This document shows, piece after piece, positions 17,031 through 24,967 of a DNA stretch of 38,641 nt. The notes under the pieces are model-generated. The model made no database searches, had not been told where the DNA came from, and saw only the letters and a list, made by a program, of their open reading frames with translations. Source of the stretch: UBA1151 sp963579925 (GTDB lineage Bacteria; Chloroflexota; Dehalococcoidia; Lucifugimonadales; Lucifugimonadaceae); contig CAUZJA010000002.1 of the NCBI GenBank assembly GCA_963579925.1, positions 1 to 38,641 on the forward strand, given 5' to 3'. Both the position numbers and the translations under genes were made by a program. The stretch's first letter is position 1, and each line of letters begins with the position of its first letter.

Positions 17031-17275
17031 GCGGCCCAGAGCGGCCTTCGCTCAGGATGGGCATATTGGGGTATTCCACTCTAAGTCTGGAAGTAATTTG
17101 GGCGTCAGGGTCGTTCAACCGCCCCACATAAAACTAACTCGCCAACACGTCTTGCAATGAGGGGCCTATTAAAATCGGTGCCCCCGGTCCTTCTTGTCTG
17201 GCTTGTCTGGTCGTAAATTCGCGCCCCCAACCCGCTGAGTAGAATGCGGAAACGACGCCCCGTCTACCTACCACC

Positions 17276-18346
17276 ATGAGAGGCACGATTCAGTTGGCTA
17301 ATGTTTCAGATCACGAACTATCCGACCAAACCATCGTTAGCGATCTTCTTATCAACTGGCTCAAGGCCGAGCTTGGGGATGATGTTGAGTATGCCGATCC
17401 GCTGGAGAGGATCACGGGTGGATTTGAGACGTTTACGTTTGGATTCCGGCTATCAGGTGCATCGTAGGAGCTTTCCGGCCCGCTGATCCTGAGGCTCTTC
17501 CGGCAGCAAGGGCATCAGCAGCAGGGAGTGCGTGAAGCGGCGTTCCAAAACGCACTGGCTGGACTTGGGTATACGGTCTCCAGGGTAGCCATCGTGGCAG
17601 AGCGCCCGGGGATCGGCGGTCAGCCGTTCAACATCATGGAACGAGCGCCCGGCCACACCCTGGGCGAGGAGATGATGGCGCCAGGTGCAGATTTTGCGGC
17701 AGAATTAGCACGCCTCGCCCACATTCAGGCCCACCTCCACACAGTTCCCATACAGAGCGTAAAAGATGCGCTGGCGGCCAGCGGTATACCTCTCGATCAA
17801 TTCAGCATATGGGACCAGTACAGGCAGCTTGATCGATACGTTGAACAGCTCGGCCTCACGCATCTGGCTCCGCTGGTTAAGTGGTTAAACGATAATCGCC
17901 CGATCGAACGAGAGACGCTCGCCGTCTGTCACGGTGACTTCCAACCATTCAACGTCATGATGAACGATGGAAAAGTCTCAGCCGTGATCGACTGGCCAGG
18001 AGCCTCGTTTGCAGATCCTGAGTACGACGTTGCCGTGGCAATCACGGATATGAGTATCCTGGCTGGCGTGGTGATGCCAGAGCTGCGCACTATGTTGGAT
18101 GCTGTGCCTGATGCCTATGCTGCGGGATACCGAGAACGCGCGGAGTTGGATGATGAGCGCCTTAACTACTACCAGGTTCTGCGAGCAGGCAAAGGGCTGA
18201 TCAGAGGCCAGGCTACCAGGGTATCCGATCTACCAGATGATCTCGTACCTCGTGGCGAATATCCCTGGAGCGATCCGTGGGCGCAGCAAAAGGGCGCTCA
18301 GCGAATTCAGACGCTATCTGGAGTTGACGTGTTGACTGGCGGCTGA
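17276..18346 (+). pseudogene. Aminoglycoside/choline-kinase-like phosphotransferase interrupted by in-frame TAG
   Basis: Reading straight through a TAG at 17465-17467 gives one 356-codon kinase of the APH/phosphotransferase family in a single frame. Before the stop are a start region and the glycine-rich nucleotide loop (RITGGFETFTFGFRLSG). After it come ELSGPLILRLF, the strand that normally carries the ATP-binding Lys/Arg, then the Brenner catalytic motif HGDFQPFN near residue 219 and the metal-binding Asp in VIDWPG. The rest is well preserved. The amber codon sits where Glu (GAG) would fit by one base change. It is either a recent nonsense mutation, an assembly or sequencing error, or a suppressed stop. 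A truncated product from GTG 17528 would lack the nucleotide loop. Confidence 0.8.
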
Positions 18347-18358
18347 CTGGGAGTACCT

Positions 18359-19072
18359 ATGACTGAGCAATCTTATTTTGACGAATTCGCTCGACTCTAC
18401 GACAGGCTGCAGCCTGTCATCATCGAGTCATATTCGACATACCACTCGATCGCCCTTGATCTATTGCCAGAACAGGAGGACCAACATCTGAGAATCCTCG
18501 ACCTGGGTTGCGGAACAGCAGAGTTCCTGAAGCAAATTCTCGAACGACGACCGCTCTATGATGCCGTGGCGATTGACTACAGCACACAGATGCTCGAACA
18601 AGCTGCCCTGAAACCGGGATTATCCGAACGAAATGTGACATTCCTTCAACGGGACCTAAACGATGGGATACCTGAGGATATCGGTCAATTCGATCTGGTG
18701 AGTTCATTCTCGGCGCCCCATCATCTCCGCGATGAAAACAAACGACAACTACTCCTGCAGGTTGCAGAGCATCTCAAGCCCGGTGGGAGATTCCTGTTCA
18801 TGGACGCCATGTTTGAGCAGTATGATGACGATGTGTTTCGCCAGACAAAAAATCGTGAATTGAACCGGCGTACGGAGAGACTTAGCGGTGTTGCGCAGGC
18901 GGATTTCGTTCGGCTGGAGGAGATCAAAGAATCCCTGTCAAATGAGTCACCTGAGCGCGACAGATTTTCATCGCTTCACAACTATAAGAAGTGGATGGAT
19001 GAAGCGGGATTCGCTTCAGTCAACCACATGTGGCATTTCTGGATGGAGCACCTTTTCGTGTGCGTCAAATAA
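18359..19072 (+). CDS. Class I SAM-dependent methyltransferase
   Basis: A 237-residue Rossmann-fold methyltransferase. Motif I (RILDLGCGTAEFL) binds S-adenosylmethionine near residue 46. The acidic residue after strand 2 (VAIDYSTQML), motif III-like FDLVSSFSAPHHL and motif IV/V LKPGGRFLFMDAMF are also clear. The acceptor is unknown; the C-terminal half (YKKWMDEAGF) is typical of small-molecule methyltransferases. It starts at ATG with GGGAG five bases upstream, 12 bases after the kinase frame, so the two were probably one operon. Its stop is 16 bases from the convergent oadB-like stop. Confidence 0.88.
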   Translation: MTEQSYFDEFARLYDRLQPVIIESYSTYHSIALDLLPEQEDQHLRILDLGCGTAEFLKQILERRPLYDAVAIDYSTQMLEQAALKPGLSERNVTFLQRDLNDGIPEDIGQFDLVSSFSAPHHLRDENKRQLLLQVAEHLKPGGRFLFMDAMFEQYDDDVFRQTKNRELNRRTERLSGVAQADFVRLEEIKESLSNESPERDRFSSLHNYKKWMDEAGFASVNHMWHFWMEHLFVCVK

Positions 19073-19088
19073 CGCGGCGAAAAGTCGC

Positions 19089-20291
19089 TTAACCAGCGCC
19101 CACTAGATTCGGCACTACCGCCAGCAGCACGCCAGCCACAGTGGCCGTGCCAATTACGCCTGCCACGTTAGGACCCATGGCGTGCATCAAAATGAAGTTC
19201 TGCGGGTCTTCTTCGGTGGCCATCGTCTGAACCACGCGTGCGGCCATCGGAACCGCGGAGACCCCGGCTGCTCCAACCATCGGGTTGATCTTCTCTTTGT
19301 AGAAAAGGTTCATCAGCTTTGCCAGCAACACCCCTGATACGGTGGCCATGCCGAAGGCGAACAGGCCTAGCACGAAGATGCTGATGGTCTGCCACTTGAG
19401 GAAGACTTCTGCGGGCATTGTGGCGCCAACAGTCAGACCCAGAATGATGATTACGATGTTCATCATCTCGTTTTGTGCGGTAGACGAGAGCCGCTCCACC
19501 ACTCCTGCTTCCCTGATGAGATTACCGAACATCATCATTCCAACCAGAGGCGCAGCTTTGGGCACCAAAATTGCGATCAATAATGTGGTCGCGATTGGGA
19601 AGAGAATTTTCATCCGCGCACTGACGGGCTTATTCGAATACGGCATTCGAATCAGGCGCTCTTTCTTCGTCGTCAGCAACCTTATGATCGGCGGCTGGAT
19701 GAGCGGAATCAGCGCCATGTAGGAGTACGCTGCCACCGTAGTCGCACCGACGATATCCTCAACTTCTAATCCCGCTGTGGCATGGCCTATTTCACGCATT
19801 CGCGTCGAGATAAATATAGTCGTTGGACCATCTGCCCCACCGATAATTCCAATGGACGACGCTTCCAGCAGTCCGAAGTCGAATACTCCCCACATGCCTA
19901 ACAGCACCGCGCCAATCAACGCAAAGAACACGCCAAACTGTGCCGCAGCACCAAGCAGGAACATGCGTGGATACGCAAGCACCGGTTCGAAGTCCGTGGC
20001 AGCGCCCATGCCAAGAAATATCAACAACGGCAAGACGTCTGTGATCAGACCAACTTCCGTTGTGTAGAACAGGAAACCGCCGATCTCAGCATCGGTTGCG
20101 GCCTTCGTGAACTCTCCAAGGGGCAGGTTGGCAAATAGCAGTCCGGCGGAGATTGGAACGAGCAGCAACGGTTCTTTTTTACGGGCGATTCCGAAGAATA
20201 TCAAGAAGCCCGCGATTACCCACATGACAATCATTTTTGGATTGTCATTGATAGCCGTTAGGCCTTCCCAGATGCCTGAAAAATCGTCCAT
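19089..20291 (-). CDS. oadB: Sodium ion-translocating decarboxylase, beta subunit
   Basis: Integral membrane subunit (OadB/GcdB/MmdB/MadB family) that decarboxylates carboxybiotin and exports Na+. At 400 residues with about 9-11 hydrophobic helices it has normal length. Conserved landmarks are the Na+/H+ region IGGADGPTTIFIST with its key Asp, PLVGMMMFGNLIREAGVV, and the C-terminal GAAGVSAVPMAARV followed by HAMGPNVAGVIGTA. ATG start. Nine bases separate it from the biotin carrier gene, so translation is coupled within the six-gene cluster. The substrate specificity (oxaloacetate, glutaconyl-CoA, methylmalonyl-CoA, malonate) is set by the alpha subunit, which is absent here. The symbol is by family only. 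Confidence 0.93.
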   Translation of the reverse strand: MDDFSGIWEGLTAINDNPKMIVMWVIAGFLIFFGIARKKEPLLLVPISAGLLFANLPLGEFTKAATDAEIGGFLFYTTEVGLITDVLPLLIFLGMGAATDFEPVLAYPRMFLLGAAAQFGVFFALIGAVLLGMWGVFDFGLLEASSIGIIGGADGPTTIFISTRMREIGHATAGLEVEDIVGATTVAAYSYMALIPLIQPPIIRLLTTKKERLIRMPYSNKPVSARMKILFPIATTLLIAILVPKAAPLVGMMMFGNLIREAGVVERLSSTAQNEMMNIVIIILGLTVGATMPAEVFLKWQTISIFVLGLFAFGMATVSGVLLAKLMNLFYKEKINPMVGAAGVSAVPMAARVVQTMATEEDPQNFILMHAMGPNVAGVIGTATVAGVLLAVVPNLVGAG

Positions 20292-20300
20292 TGCGCGGGC

Positions 20301-20744
20301 CTAGCCCAGCTCCACCATGGCCTGGCCATGGGCCACTGCATCACCCGGTGAAACCAGAATCGCCGACACCGTTCCATCAGTCGCAGCGGCGATAGTCTGC
20401 TCCATCTTCATGGACTCCATGATGATCACACCCTGTCCTGATGTCACGGCATCTCCAACACTCACCAGCACGCTAATGATGCGACCGGGAATTGGCGCGT
20501 TTATCGCGCCGGGGGAGCCTGAAGCGGTGGCGGGAGCAGGTGTCGCTGGCGACGGCGCACTTGGTCTCGCCGGTGCCGGTCGAGACGTGGCCGCGGGCGA
20601 GACCGATGTTGATCCAGCACTCGCAGGAATATCTACTGAATATGTAGTGCCCTCAACTGTGACATCCACAGGAGAAGTGGCCGTGTCGCCAACCTCAACG
20701 TCGTACTCAACGCCGTCAATGGTCAACTTGAATCGCTGCGTCAT
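20301..20744 (-). CDS. Biotin carboxyl carrier protein of a decarboxylase/carboxylase
   Basis: A 147-residue protein with a three-part layout: a small N-terminal beta domain (residues 1-40, as in glutaconyl-CoA/oxaloacetate decarboxylase carriers), a Pro/Ala-rich flexible linker (about 45-78), and a biotinyl domain with the attachment motif ESMKMEQ. The biotinylated Lys is residue 113. The mobile linker lets biotin swing between a carboxyltransferase and the membrane beta subunit. The start ATG overlaps the stop of the gamma-subunit gene by four bases (ATGA). The motif has Ser before MKM instead of the usual Ala or Val, which is tolerated in the family. Confidence 0.92.
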   Translation of the reverse strand: MTQRFKLTIDGVEYDVEVGDTATSPVDVTVEGTTYSVDIPASAGSTSVSPAATSRPAPARPSAPSPATPAPATASGSPGAINAPIPGRIISVLVSVGDAVTSGQGVIIMESMKMEQTIAAATDGTVSAILVSPGDAVAHGQAMVELG

Positions 20745-21199
20745 CTGGACACTCTCGATGGTCGGTCCATCGACCGCCTACGCCCATCCGAGAGCCAACT
20801 TGAAACAGAAACATTCGCACTCGCAGCTTGCGGCACCATTGGAGTGGAGTCTCCTCGAGAAAGCGCAATCCCCAGCGCAATCACAGCAACTTGCTTACCA
20901 GTTAGCCCGGCTGCTGAACCTGCCTCCGAAGCAGATGCCCCGTCGCTCGAACCGGCTGTTTCCAATGCCTCCATGGCAGATGGTGGGGACATCGTGTTGT
21001 TGCCTGTTATGCGATCAAGGAATCGTCGAACCGAGTCCGAGCTGTCAGCACCGCCCATTAGCAGCGCGACGACCATCAGCGCGGCCAGAACCACGAACAC
21101 CACGCCCATTCCAACGCCCGTCACTACCAGGGCATCTATGAGGATCTCTGAGTCAGACGTAGTTTTGGCTCCCTGCAGAAGAAGTGGGGCTAGCCCCAC
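20741..21199 (-). CDS. Sodium-pump decarboxylase gamma subunit (OadG-like)
   Basis: A 152-residue protein with one N-terminal transmembrane helix (about residues 21-48, LIDALVVTGVGMGVVFVVLAALMVV split across the span) and a long soluble Ala/Ser-rich C-terminus that probably ends in an amphipathic region. This matches OadG/GcdD/MmdC, the assembly and anchoring subunit. Identification rests on the helix type plus position directly before the carrier and beta genes. The start GTG (21199) lies inside a perfect 16-bp palindrome and has no clear Shine-Dalgarno; no better in-frame start precedes the helix. It lies 70 bases downstream of pxpC. Confidence 0.78.
   Translation of the reverse strand: MGLAPLLLQGAKTTSDSEILIDALVVTGVGMGVVFVVLAALMVVALLMGGADSSDSVRRFLDRITGNNTMSPPSAMEALETAGSSDGASASEAGSAAGLTGKQVAVIALGIALSRGDSTPMVPQAASANVSVSSWLSDGRRRSMDRPSRVSR
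21184..21199. promoter_or_regulatory. 16-bp perfect palindrome covering the gamma-subunit start codon
   Basis: GTGGGGCTAGCCCCAC reads identically on both strands and includes the GTG start of the gamma-subunit gene. In RNA it would fold into a tight GC-rich hairpin hiding the start. It may be a translational control element, a processing site between the pxp and pump halves, or a dispersed palindrome. Confidence 0.4.
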
Positions 21200-21269
21200 G
21201 GCTACCGATTTTCATTTGATATCTCGTGCACGCATACGCAGAAGAAATAATATCAGCGCCCGGTCATGA

Positions 21270-22370
21270 TTACTCGATATTTTCAACAGACACAGTGTGC
21301 ACATTCCCATCCAGCTCAACCTGGAATCGATCTGGAGATTGCATCCCTCTCTGATCCGGCACGCCAACCCAATGCGCTTCTGAGTCCACCGCCAGATCAA
21401 ACTCCTGCATTTCAGATGCCATCACCGACGCCTGATTCAGCGCGATCTCTCGATCTTTTAGGAGCTCGACCGCCTCTTCCCTGCTTACCGCTACGAAGCG
21501 GATTTGCGCCCCCGGCGCGGCCTGGGCGATGTGGGGAATATCTACCGTGGCCACTACCCCAATCTTGGGATAACCACCGGTTGTCTGGCGGTCGGACATG
21601 AGAATGATTGGTTTTCGGTCACCGGGTATCTGGATGCTGCCGGTCACTACCGCGTCAGAAACGATGTCGTAGGAATCGTTCACAGCTTCGATATCAGGCC
21701 CGTCCAGGCGTACGCCCTGCCGGTTTGAACGGTCGGTTATGGTGAATATTTCCTTCAGAAACGTTTGCACTCCATCGGCGGTGAAGTGGTCATCCTGCGG
21801 GCCGAGAACAACTCGCACTGGTTGCGGAGATTGCGATTCCGATTGCTCCGGGGCTGGGAAATCGAGCACGGTACCGGCTGAAACAGATCTGGATGGATCA
21901 CCTGCCGCCAGCTCATCACCTGCCTGAAGCGCCCTTCCATCAACGCCGCCGATGTGAGCCGGTTGATACGTGGAAGACGAACCCAGCACCTGATCGCAGG
22001 CCACCCCGCCGGGCAGATGAAGATAGCTGCGAAACCCCGAGACAGGCGCTGCCATGGCCAGTCGATCACCGGCTGAAGCCATGTATACCGTCATTCCTGA
22101 AATGGGTGTGCCGTTCAGAGTGGCTCTAAGATCTGCACCGCTGATTGCGAATGCTGTGCTGGCTGTGAACTCTGCAGTGAACGCGCCGAATGTGATTTCG
22201 ATTGCAGCGTCGCCAACTTCATTGCCCAGCAGGATGTTTCCCAGCCGGAGGGCGTCTCGATCGCTAGCGCCAGATGTGGAGATACCAAAACGCTGATACC
22301 CAAAGCGTCCCAGGTCCTGAATCGTGCTCATGAGGCCGGGTGACTCAATGCGAAGCACGTTCGTACTCAC
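21270..22370 (-). CDS. pxpC: 5-oxoprolinase subunit C (KipA/AHS2 family)
   Basis: A 366-residue protein of the allophanate-hydrolase-subunit-2 / KipA family. The family opening is visible: IESPGLMSTIQDLGRFGYQRFGISTSGASDRDAL (split here only for description), then the late region MSDRQTTGGYPKIGVVATVDIP. With PxpA and PxpB it forms the ATP-dependent prokaryotic 5-oxoprolinase that returns pyroglutamate to glutamate. The same fold makes up the C-terminal half of the carboxyltransferase domain of urea carboxylase. The GTG start at 22370 overlaps the pxpB stop by four bases. Confidence 0.92.
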   Translation of the reverse strand: MSTNVLRIESPGLMSTIQDLGRFGYQRFGISTSGASDRDALRLGNILLGNEVGDAAIEITFGAFTAEFTASTAFAISGADLRATLNGTPISGMTVYMASAGDRLAMAAPVSGFRSYLHLPGGVACDQVLGSSSTYQPAHIGGVDGRALQAGDELAAGDPSRSVSAGTVLDFPAPEQSESQSPQPVRVVLGPQDDHFTADGVQTFLKEIFTITDRSNRQGVRLDGPDIEAVNDSYDIVSDAVVTGSIQIPGDRKPIILMSDRQTTGGYPKIGVVATVDIPHIAQAAPGAQIRFVAVSREEAVELLKDREIALNQASVMASEMQEFDLAVDSEAHWVGVPDQRGMQSPDRFQVELDGNVHTVSVENIE

Positions 22371-23104
22371 GTGCTGGCTCCCTCAACAGGTATCTCGTAC
22401 GCGCCACCTGCGATCTGCAGCTTAATTACCTCGATCTCCGATTCAGTCTTCGACTCGAACCGAATGAAGCTTCCCGGCTGAATTGGTACCGGCGGATTAG
22501 CACTTGGGTCGAAGAACGAAACGGGAGTGAGTCCAATCAAGTTCCAACCACCGGGCGAGTCCATGGGATACACGCCCGTCTGTGATTCCGCTATGCCAAC
22601 CGCACCCGCAGGCACGCTGATACGGGGTGTCGCGAGACGGGGCGTTGCGATGCGTTCGTCCATGCCGCCCAGATAAGGGAACCCGGGCAAGAAGCCCAGC
22701 ATGAACACGCGGTACGCACCCGACGTGTGGATGCGGACTACTTCTTCAGTTGTAATGGCGTTGTGCTCCGCTACGCGCTCCAGATCAGGCCCCGCCTCAC
22801 CGCCGTAGTAAACCGGCAACGTGAATGTGAGCGGTTGCCGTTCATCTGAACTGAGCGACTGAGAGCGTGATATCGCCGCCTGAATCGCCATCTCCATCTC
22901 AGCATGCGTAACCACCATCGGGTCAAAGTTCACGAGTGCTGAGCGATAGGTAGGGATGACCTCACCGATTCCAGTTGGGGCGTCAGACTCAATTGAGGCC
23001 GTGAAATCGTAGACAGACTGGTTGATATCAGCGTCCACAGCATCTCCAAACTCTACGACCAGCGCAGAGTCTCCCGCATTGAGGACGCGCGGATAGTCAG
23101 GCAT
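22367..23104 (-). CDS. pxpB: 5-oxoprolinase subunit B (KipI/AHS1 family)
   Basis: A 245-residue protein of the allophanate-hydrolase-subunit-1 / KipI family. The diagnostic stretch GFLPGFPYLGGMDERI is followed by TPRISVPAGAVGIAESQTGVYP and SPGGWNLIG, as in all members. It pairs with PxpC to form the ATP-using half of 5-oxoprolinase; in urea carboxylase the equivalent domains form the carboxyltransferase. The ATG at 23104 is taken as start; the TTG one codon earlier is less likely. It is spaced four bases from the pxpA stop and overlaps pxpC by four, indicating strict co-translation. Confidence 0.93.
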   Translation of the reverse strand: MPDYPRVLNAGDSALVVEFGDAVDADINQSVYDFTASIESDAPTGIGEVIPTYRSALVNFDPMVVTHAEMEMAIQAAISRSQSLSSDERQPLTFTLPVYYGGEAGPDLERVAEHNAITTEEVVRIHTSGAYRVFMLGFLPGFPYLGGMDERIATPRLATPRISVPAGAVGIAESQTGVYPMDSPGGWNLIGLTPVSFFDPSANPPVPIQPGSFIRFESKTESEIEVIKLQIAGGAYEIPVEGAST

Positions 23105-23108
23105 CAAA

Positions 23109-23891
23109 TCAGGCGATTATCTCTGACATAGGCTTCACCTCAACACCTTCAGCGCTGAGAGCCTCACGGACTTTGATTGCGATCTCCACCGCTCCAGGAT
23201 TATCCCCGTGCAGGCAGATTGTGTCGGCTATAAACGGAATTTCATCGCCGTTTACAGCGGTGACCTTGCCCTGCGTGGCAATCTTGATCACCCGTGCCAC
23301 CACGGCATCGGGATCGTGGATGACCGCGCCCGGTTCGGAACGTGGGACAAGCGTCCCCTCTGGAGTGATAGCGCGGTCAGAATAGGCCTCACGAGCCACT
23401 CGAACTTCAGCGCCTAGAGCCAACTCTTCCCACTTTGACCCGGCCAGCACTACATGGATGAGAGATGGATCAAACGCGTGAATCGCGTCAATAATTGCCC
23501 CTGCTTCCTCAGCGTCCACAACCGCCCGGTTGTACATCGCCCCGTGCGGCTTCACGTGCTGCAGCCCGTTACTCCCAGTGAAAGCAGACAGTGCTCCCAC
23601 CTGATAGGCAACTGCATTGTTCACCTCAGATGGCGTGAGCGTCATGGCCCGCCGCCCGAAACCTGCAAGATCTGGATACGCAGGGTGTGCGCCAACCTTC
23701 ACGCTGTGCTGAGAGGCAAGGTCAACTGACGCCCTCATCCAGTTGGGATCACCAGCGTGAAATCCGGTGGCCACGTTGATGGATGAAACGTACTTGATGA
23801 TCTCTTTATCCAGCTCCATCTCATACGCGCCAAACGACTCGCCCATATCGCAATTGAAGTCGATCACACCCGTTGGTTGAGCCTTTGTCAC
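23109..23891 (-). CDS. pxpA: 5-oxoprolinase subunit A (LamB/YcsF family)
   Basis: Opens with IDFNCDMGESFGAYEMELD and contains INVATGFHAGDPNWM, HVKPHGAMYNRAV and CLHGDNPGAVEIA, the conserved blocks of LamB/YcsF proteins. In Escherichia coli PxpA works with PxpB/C to hydrolyse 5-oxoproline. The GTG at 23891 is selected because GGAGG lies six bases upstream; an ATG nine codons earlier has no ribosome site. The protein is 260 residues, normal length. First gene of the six-gene leftward cluster. The 83-base spacer to the divergent gene at 23975 should hold its promoter. Confidence 0.94.
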   Translation of the reverse strand: MTKAQPTGVIDFNCDMGESFGAYEMELDKEIIKYVSSINVATGFHAGDPNWMRASVDLASQHSVKVGAHPAYPDLAGFGRRAMTLTPSEVNNAVAYQVGALSAFTGSNGLQHVKPHGAMYNRAVVDAEEAGAIIDAIHAFDPSLIHVVLAGSKWEELALGAEVRVAREAYSDRAITPEGTLVPRSEPGAVIHDPDAVVARVIKIATQGKVTAVNGDEIPFIADTICLHGDNPGAVEIAIKVREALSAEGVEVKPMSEIIA

Positions 23892-23974
23892 GTCCGTCCT
23901 CCAACACCGAGTTAACACAATCTTGCAGTAGGTTTGCAGCGTAGCACAGCCAGACGCTGGGATAGACTCGCCGC

Positions 23975-24655
23975 ATGGCTCGGCTGCTCAAAAAACTGAT
24001 GAGTATGGATTCGCAATATCTTCAAGTATTGCTCCAGCGGCAGATGTTCCTCGACAGGCGGAGATTGCAAGTCATCGGCATTGTTATCGCGCTGTCGGTT
24101 GGTGCACTGATCCTGATTAGATCGGGCACTGATACACGCCGGGACGCATCAGATTTTGATCAGGCTGACCAAGTGCTCACAGAAGACGAGGCCCTGGCGA
24201 TTCCTTTTGAGGAAGCTCAAGATTTGGGTCTCACGGAGGCGCCAACCGTGTGGCTGGCCCGACAGATCAGCTTTGGTGAGTACTCAACACTTGCCGGTGA
24301 TCGGGCCAGAGCATTCGCCGGAACGCGAGAAGTAAGTCCAAGCGCTATAACGTGGGTTATCTCAATGAACGGCAATCGGAGCACCCCACTACTTGGCGAC
24401 GACGTGGTCGATTTCGATAATGTGGTCGTCGTTCTCGATGCTATCTCTGGAGAGCCATTTCAAGTTGCATCGTACTTTGAAGACTTCGAGTCAGACGTAC
24501 GTCTACCCGGCTTCTTTGATCGAGGCGAGCCGTGCGACGAAAACGATCTGGGTGTGTTTGAGCGAATATTCCGTTCAACTTGCCCGTGGCCGGTACCAGA
24601 TCAGGTTCCACAAGATGAAACGACGCCCCAAGATGCTGCCCCGGAGGGAGCATAG
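23975..24655 (+). CDS. Hypothetical protein with one N-terminal membrane anchor
   Basis: A 226-residue protein with no family I recognise. A basic N-terminus (LLQRQMFLDRRRLQ) is followed by one hydrophobic helix (about residues 33-48, VIGIVIALSVGALILI), then an acidic domain that should be outside the membrane. Two Cys near the C-terminus (GEPCDEND and FRSTCPWP) could form a disulfide, consistent with an exported domain. The tail is Pro/Gln/Asp-rich and disordered-looking. Start could be ATG 23975 or an ATG eight codons later. It diverges from pxpA; no functional link is evident. Confidence 0.65.
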   Translation: MARLLKKLMSMDSQYLQVLLQRQMFLDRRRLQVIGIVIALSVGALILIRSGTDTRRDASDFDQADQVLTEDEALAIPFEEAQDLGLTEAPTVWLARQISFGEYSTLAGDRARAFAGTREVSPSAITWVISMNGNRSTPLLGDDVVDFDNVVVVLDAISGEPFQVASYFEDFESDVRLPGFFDRGEPCDENDLGVFERIFRSTCPWPVPDQVPQDETTPQDAAPEGA

Positions 24656-24717
24656 CGAGCTAAGCGCCTACACCTGGCAGGCTAACTCTCGAACCGCGCA
24701 AATCTGTGACGGTTGGG

Positions 24718-24831
24718 TTAGGGACTAACTTCGGAACCGATGATTATTAGGCCGATAACTATGATTGCTGCCATCACTATCAGTACCAGCGATAGGGCCG
24801 TGTCTTTACCGTTCCATCGAGATTCCATCAT
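24718..24831 (-). CDS. Putative 37-residue single-helix membrane protein
   Basis: A short frame starting with tandem ATG codons (24829 and 24826) after GGGAG. It encodes a polar head (ESRWNGKDT), one continuous hydrophobic helix (about residues 12-32, rich in Ile, Val and Ala), and a tail SEVSP. This charge-helix layout is typical of small membrane proteins and is unlikely in random non-coding DNA. It lies 137 bases downstream of radC on the same strand and converges with the membrane-anchored hypothetical gene. No homologue is recognised. The rest of 24656-24967 holds only a GACGAG/CTCGTC inverted repeat (24934-24957) next to the radC stop. Confidence 0.45.
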   Translation of the reverse strand: MMESRWNGKDTALSLVLIVMAAIIVIGLIIIGSEVSP

Positions 24832-24967
24832 TGCTCCCTGAAGTCTTGATCAATTTGCGACGCCCCATTCTCTCCAATCCGGCTGCGCCGTGCAATTTTG
24901 CGAAGCGCAAGCGAGCCTAGAAGGTGTGAGCGCGACGAGAGGGGCGGGGAACTCGTCTCGTTTCTAA

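Noticed and set aside
17465..17467. Pyrrolysine or selenocysteine-type recoding of the TAG
   Set aside because: The stop is in a non-catalytic strand of a kinase, no PYLIS-like or pyl genes are seen, and a simple GAG-to-TAG change explains it.
20317..21141. 274-codon plus-strand frame over the carrier and gamma genes
   Set aside because: Antisense to the biotin carrier with its ESMKM motif and to the gamma subunit; no family signal of its own.
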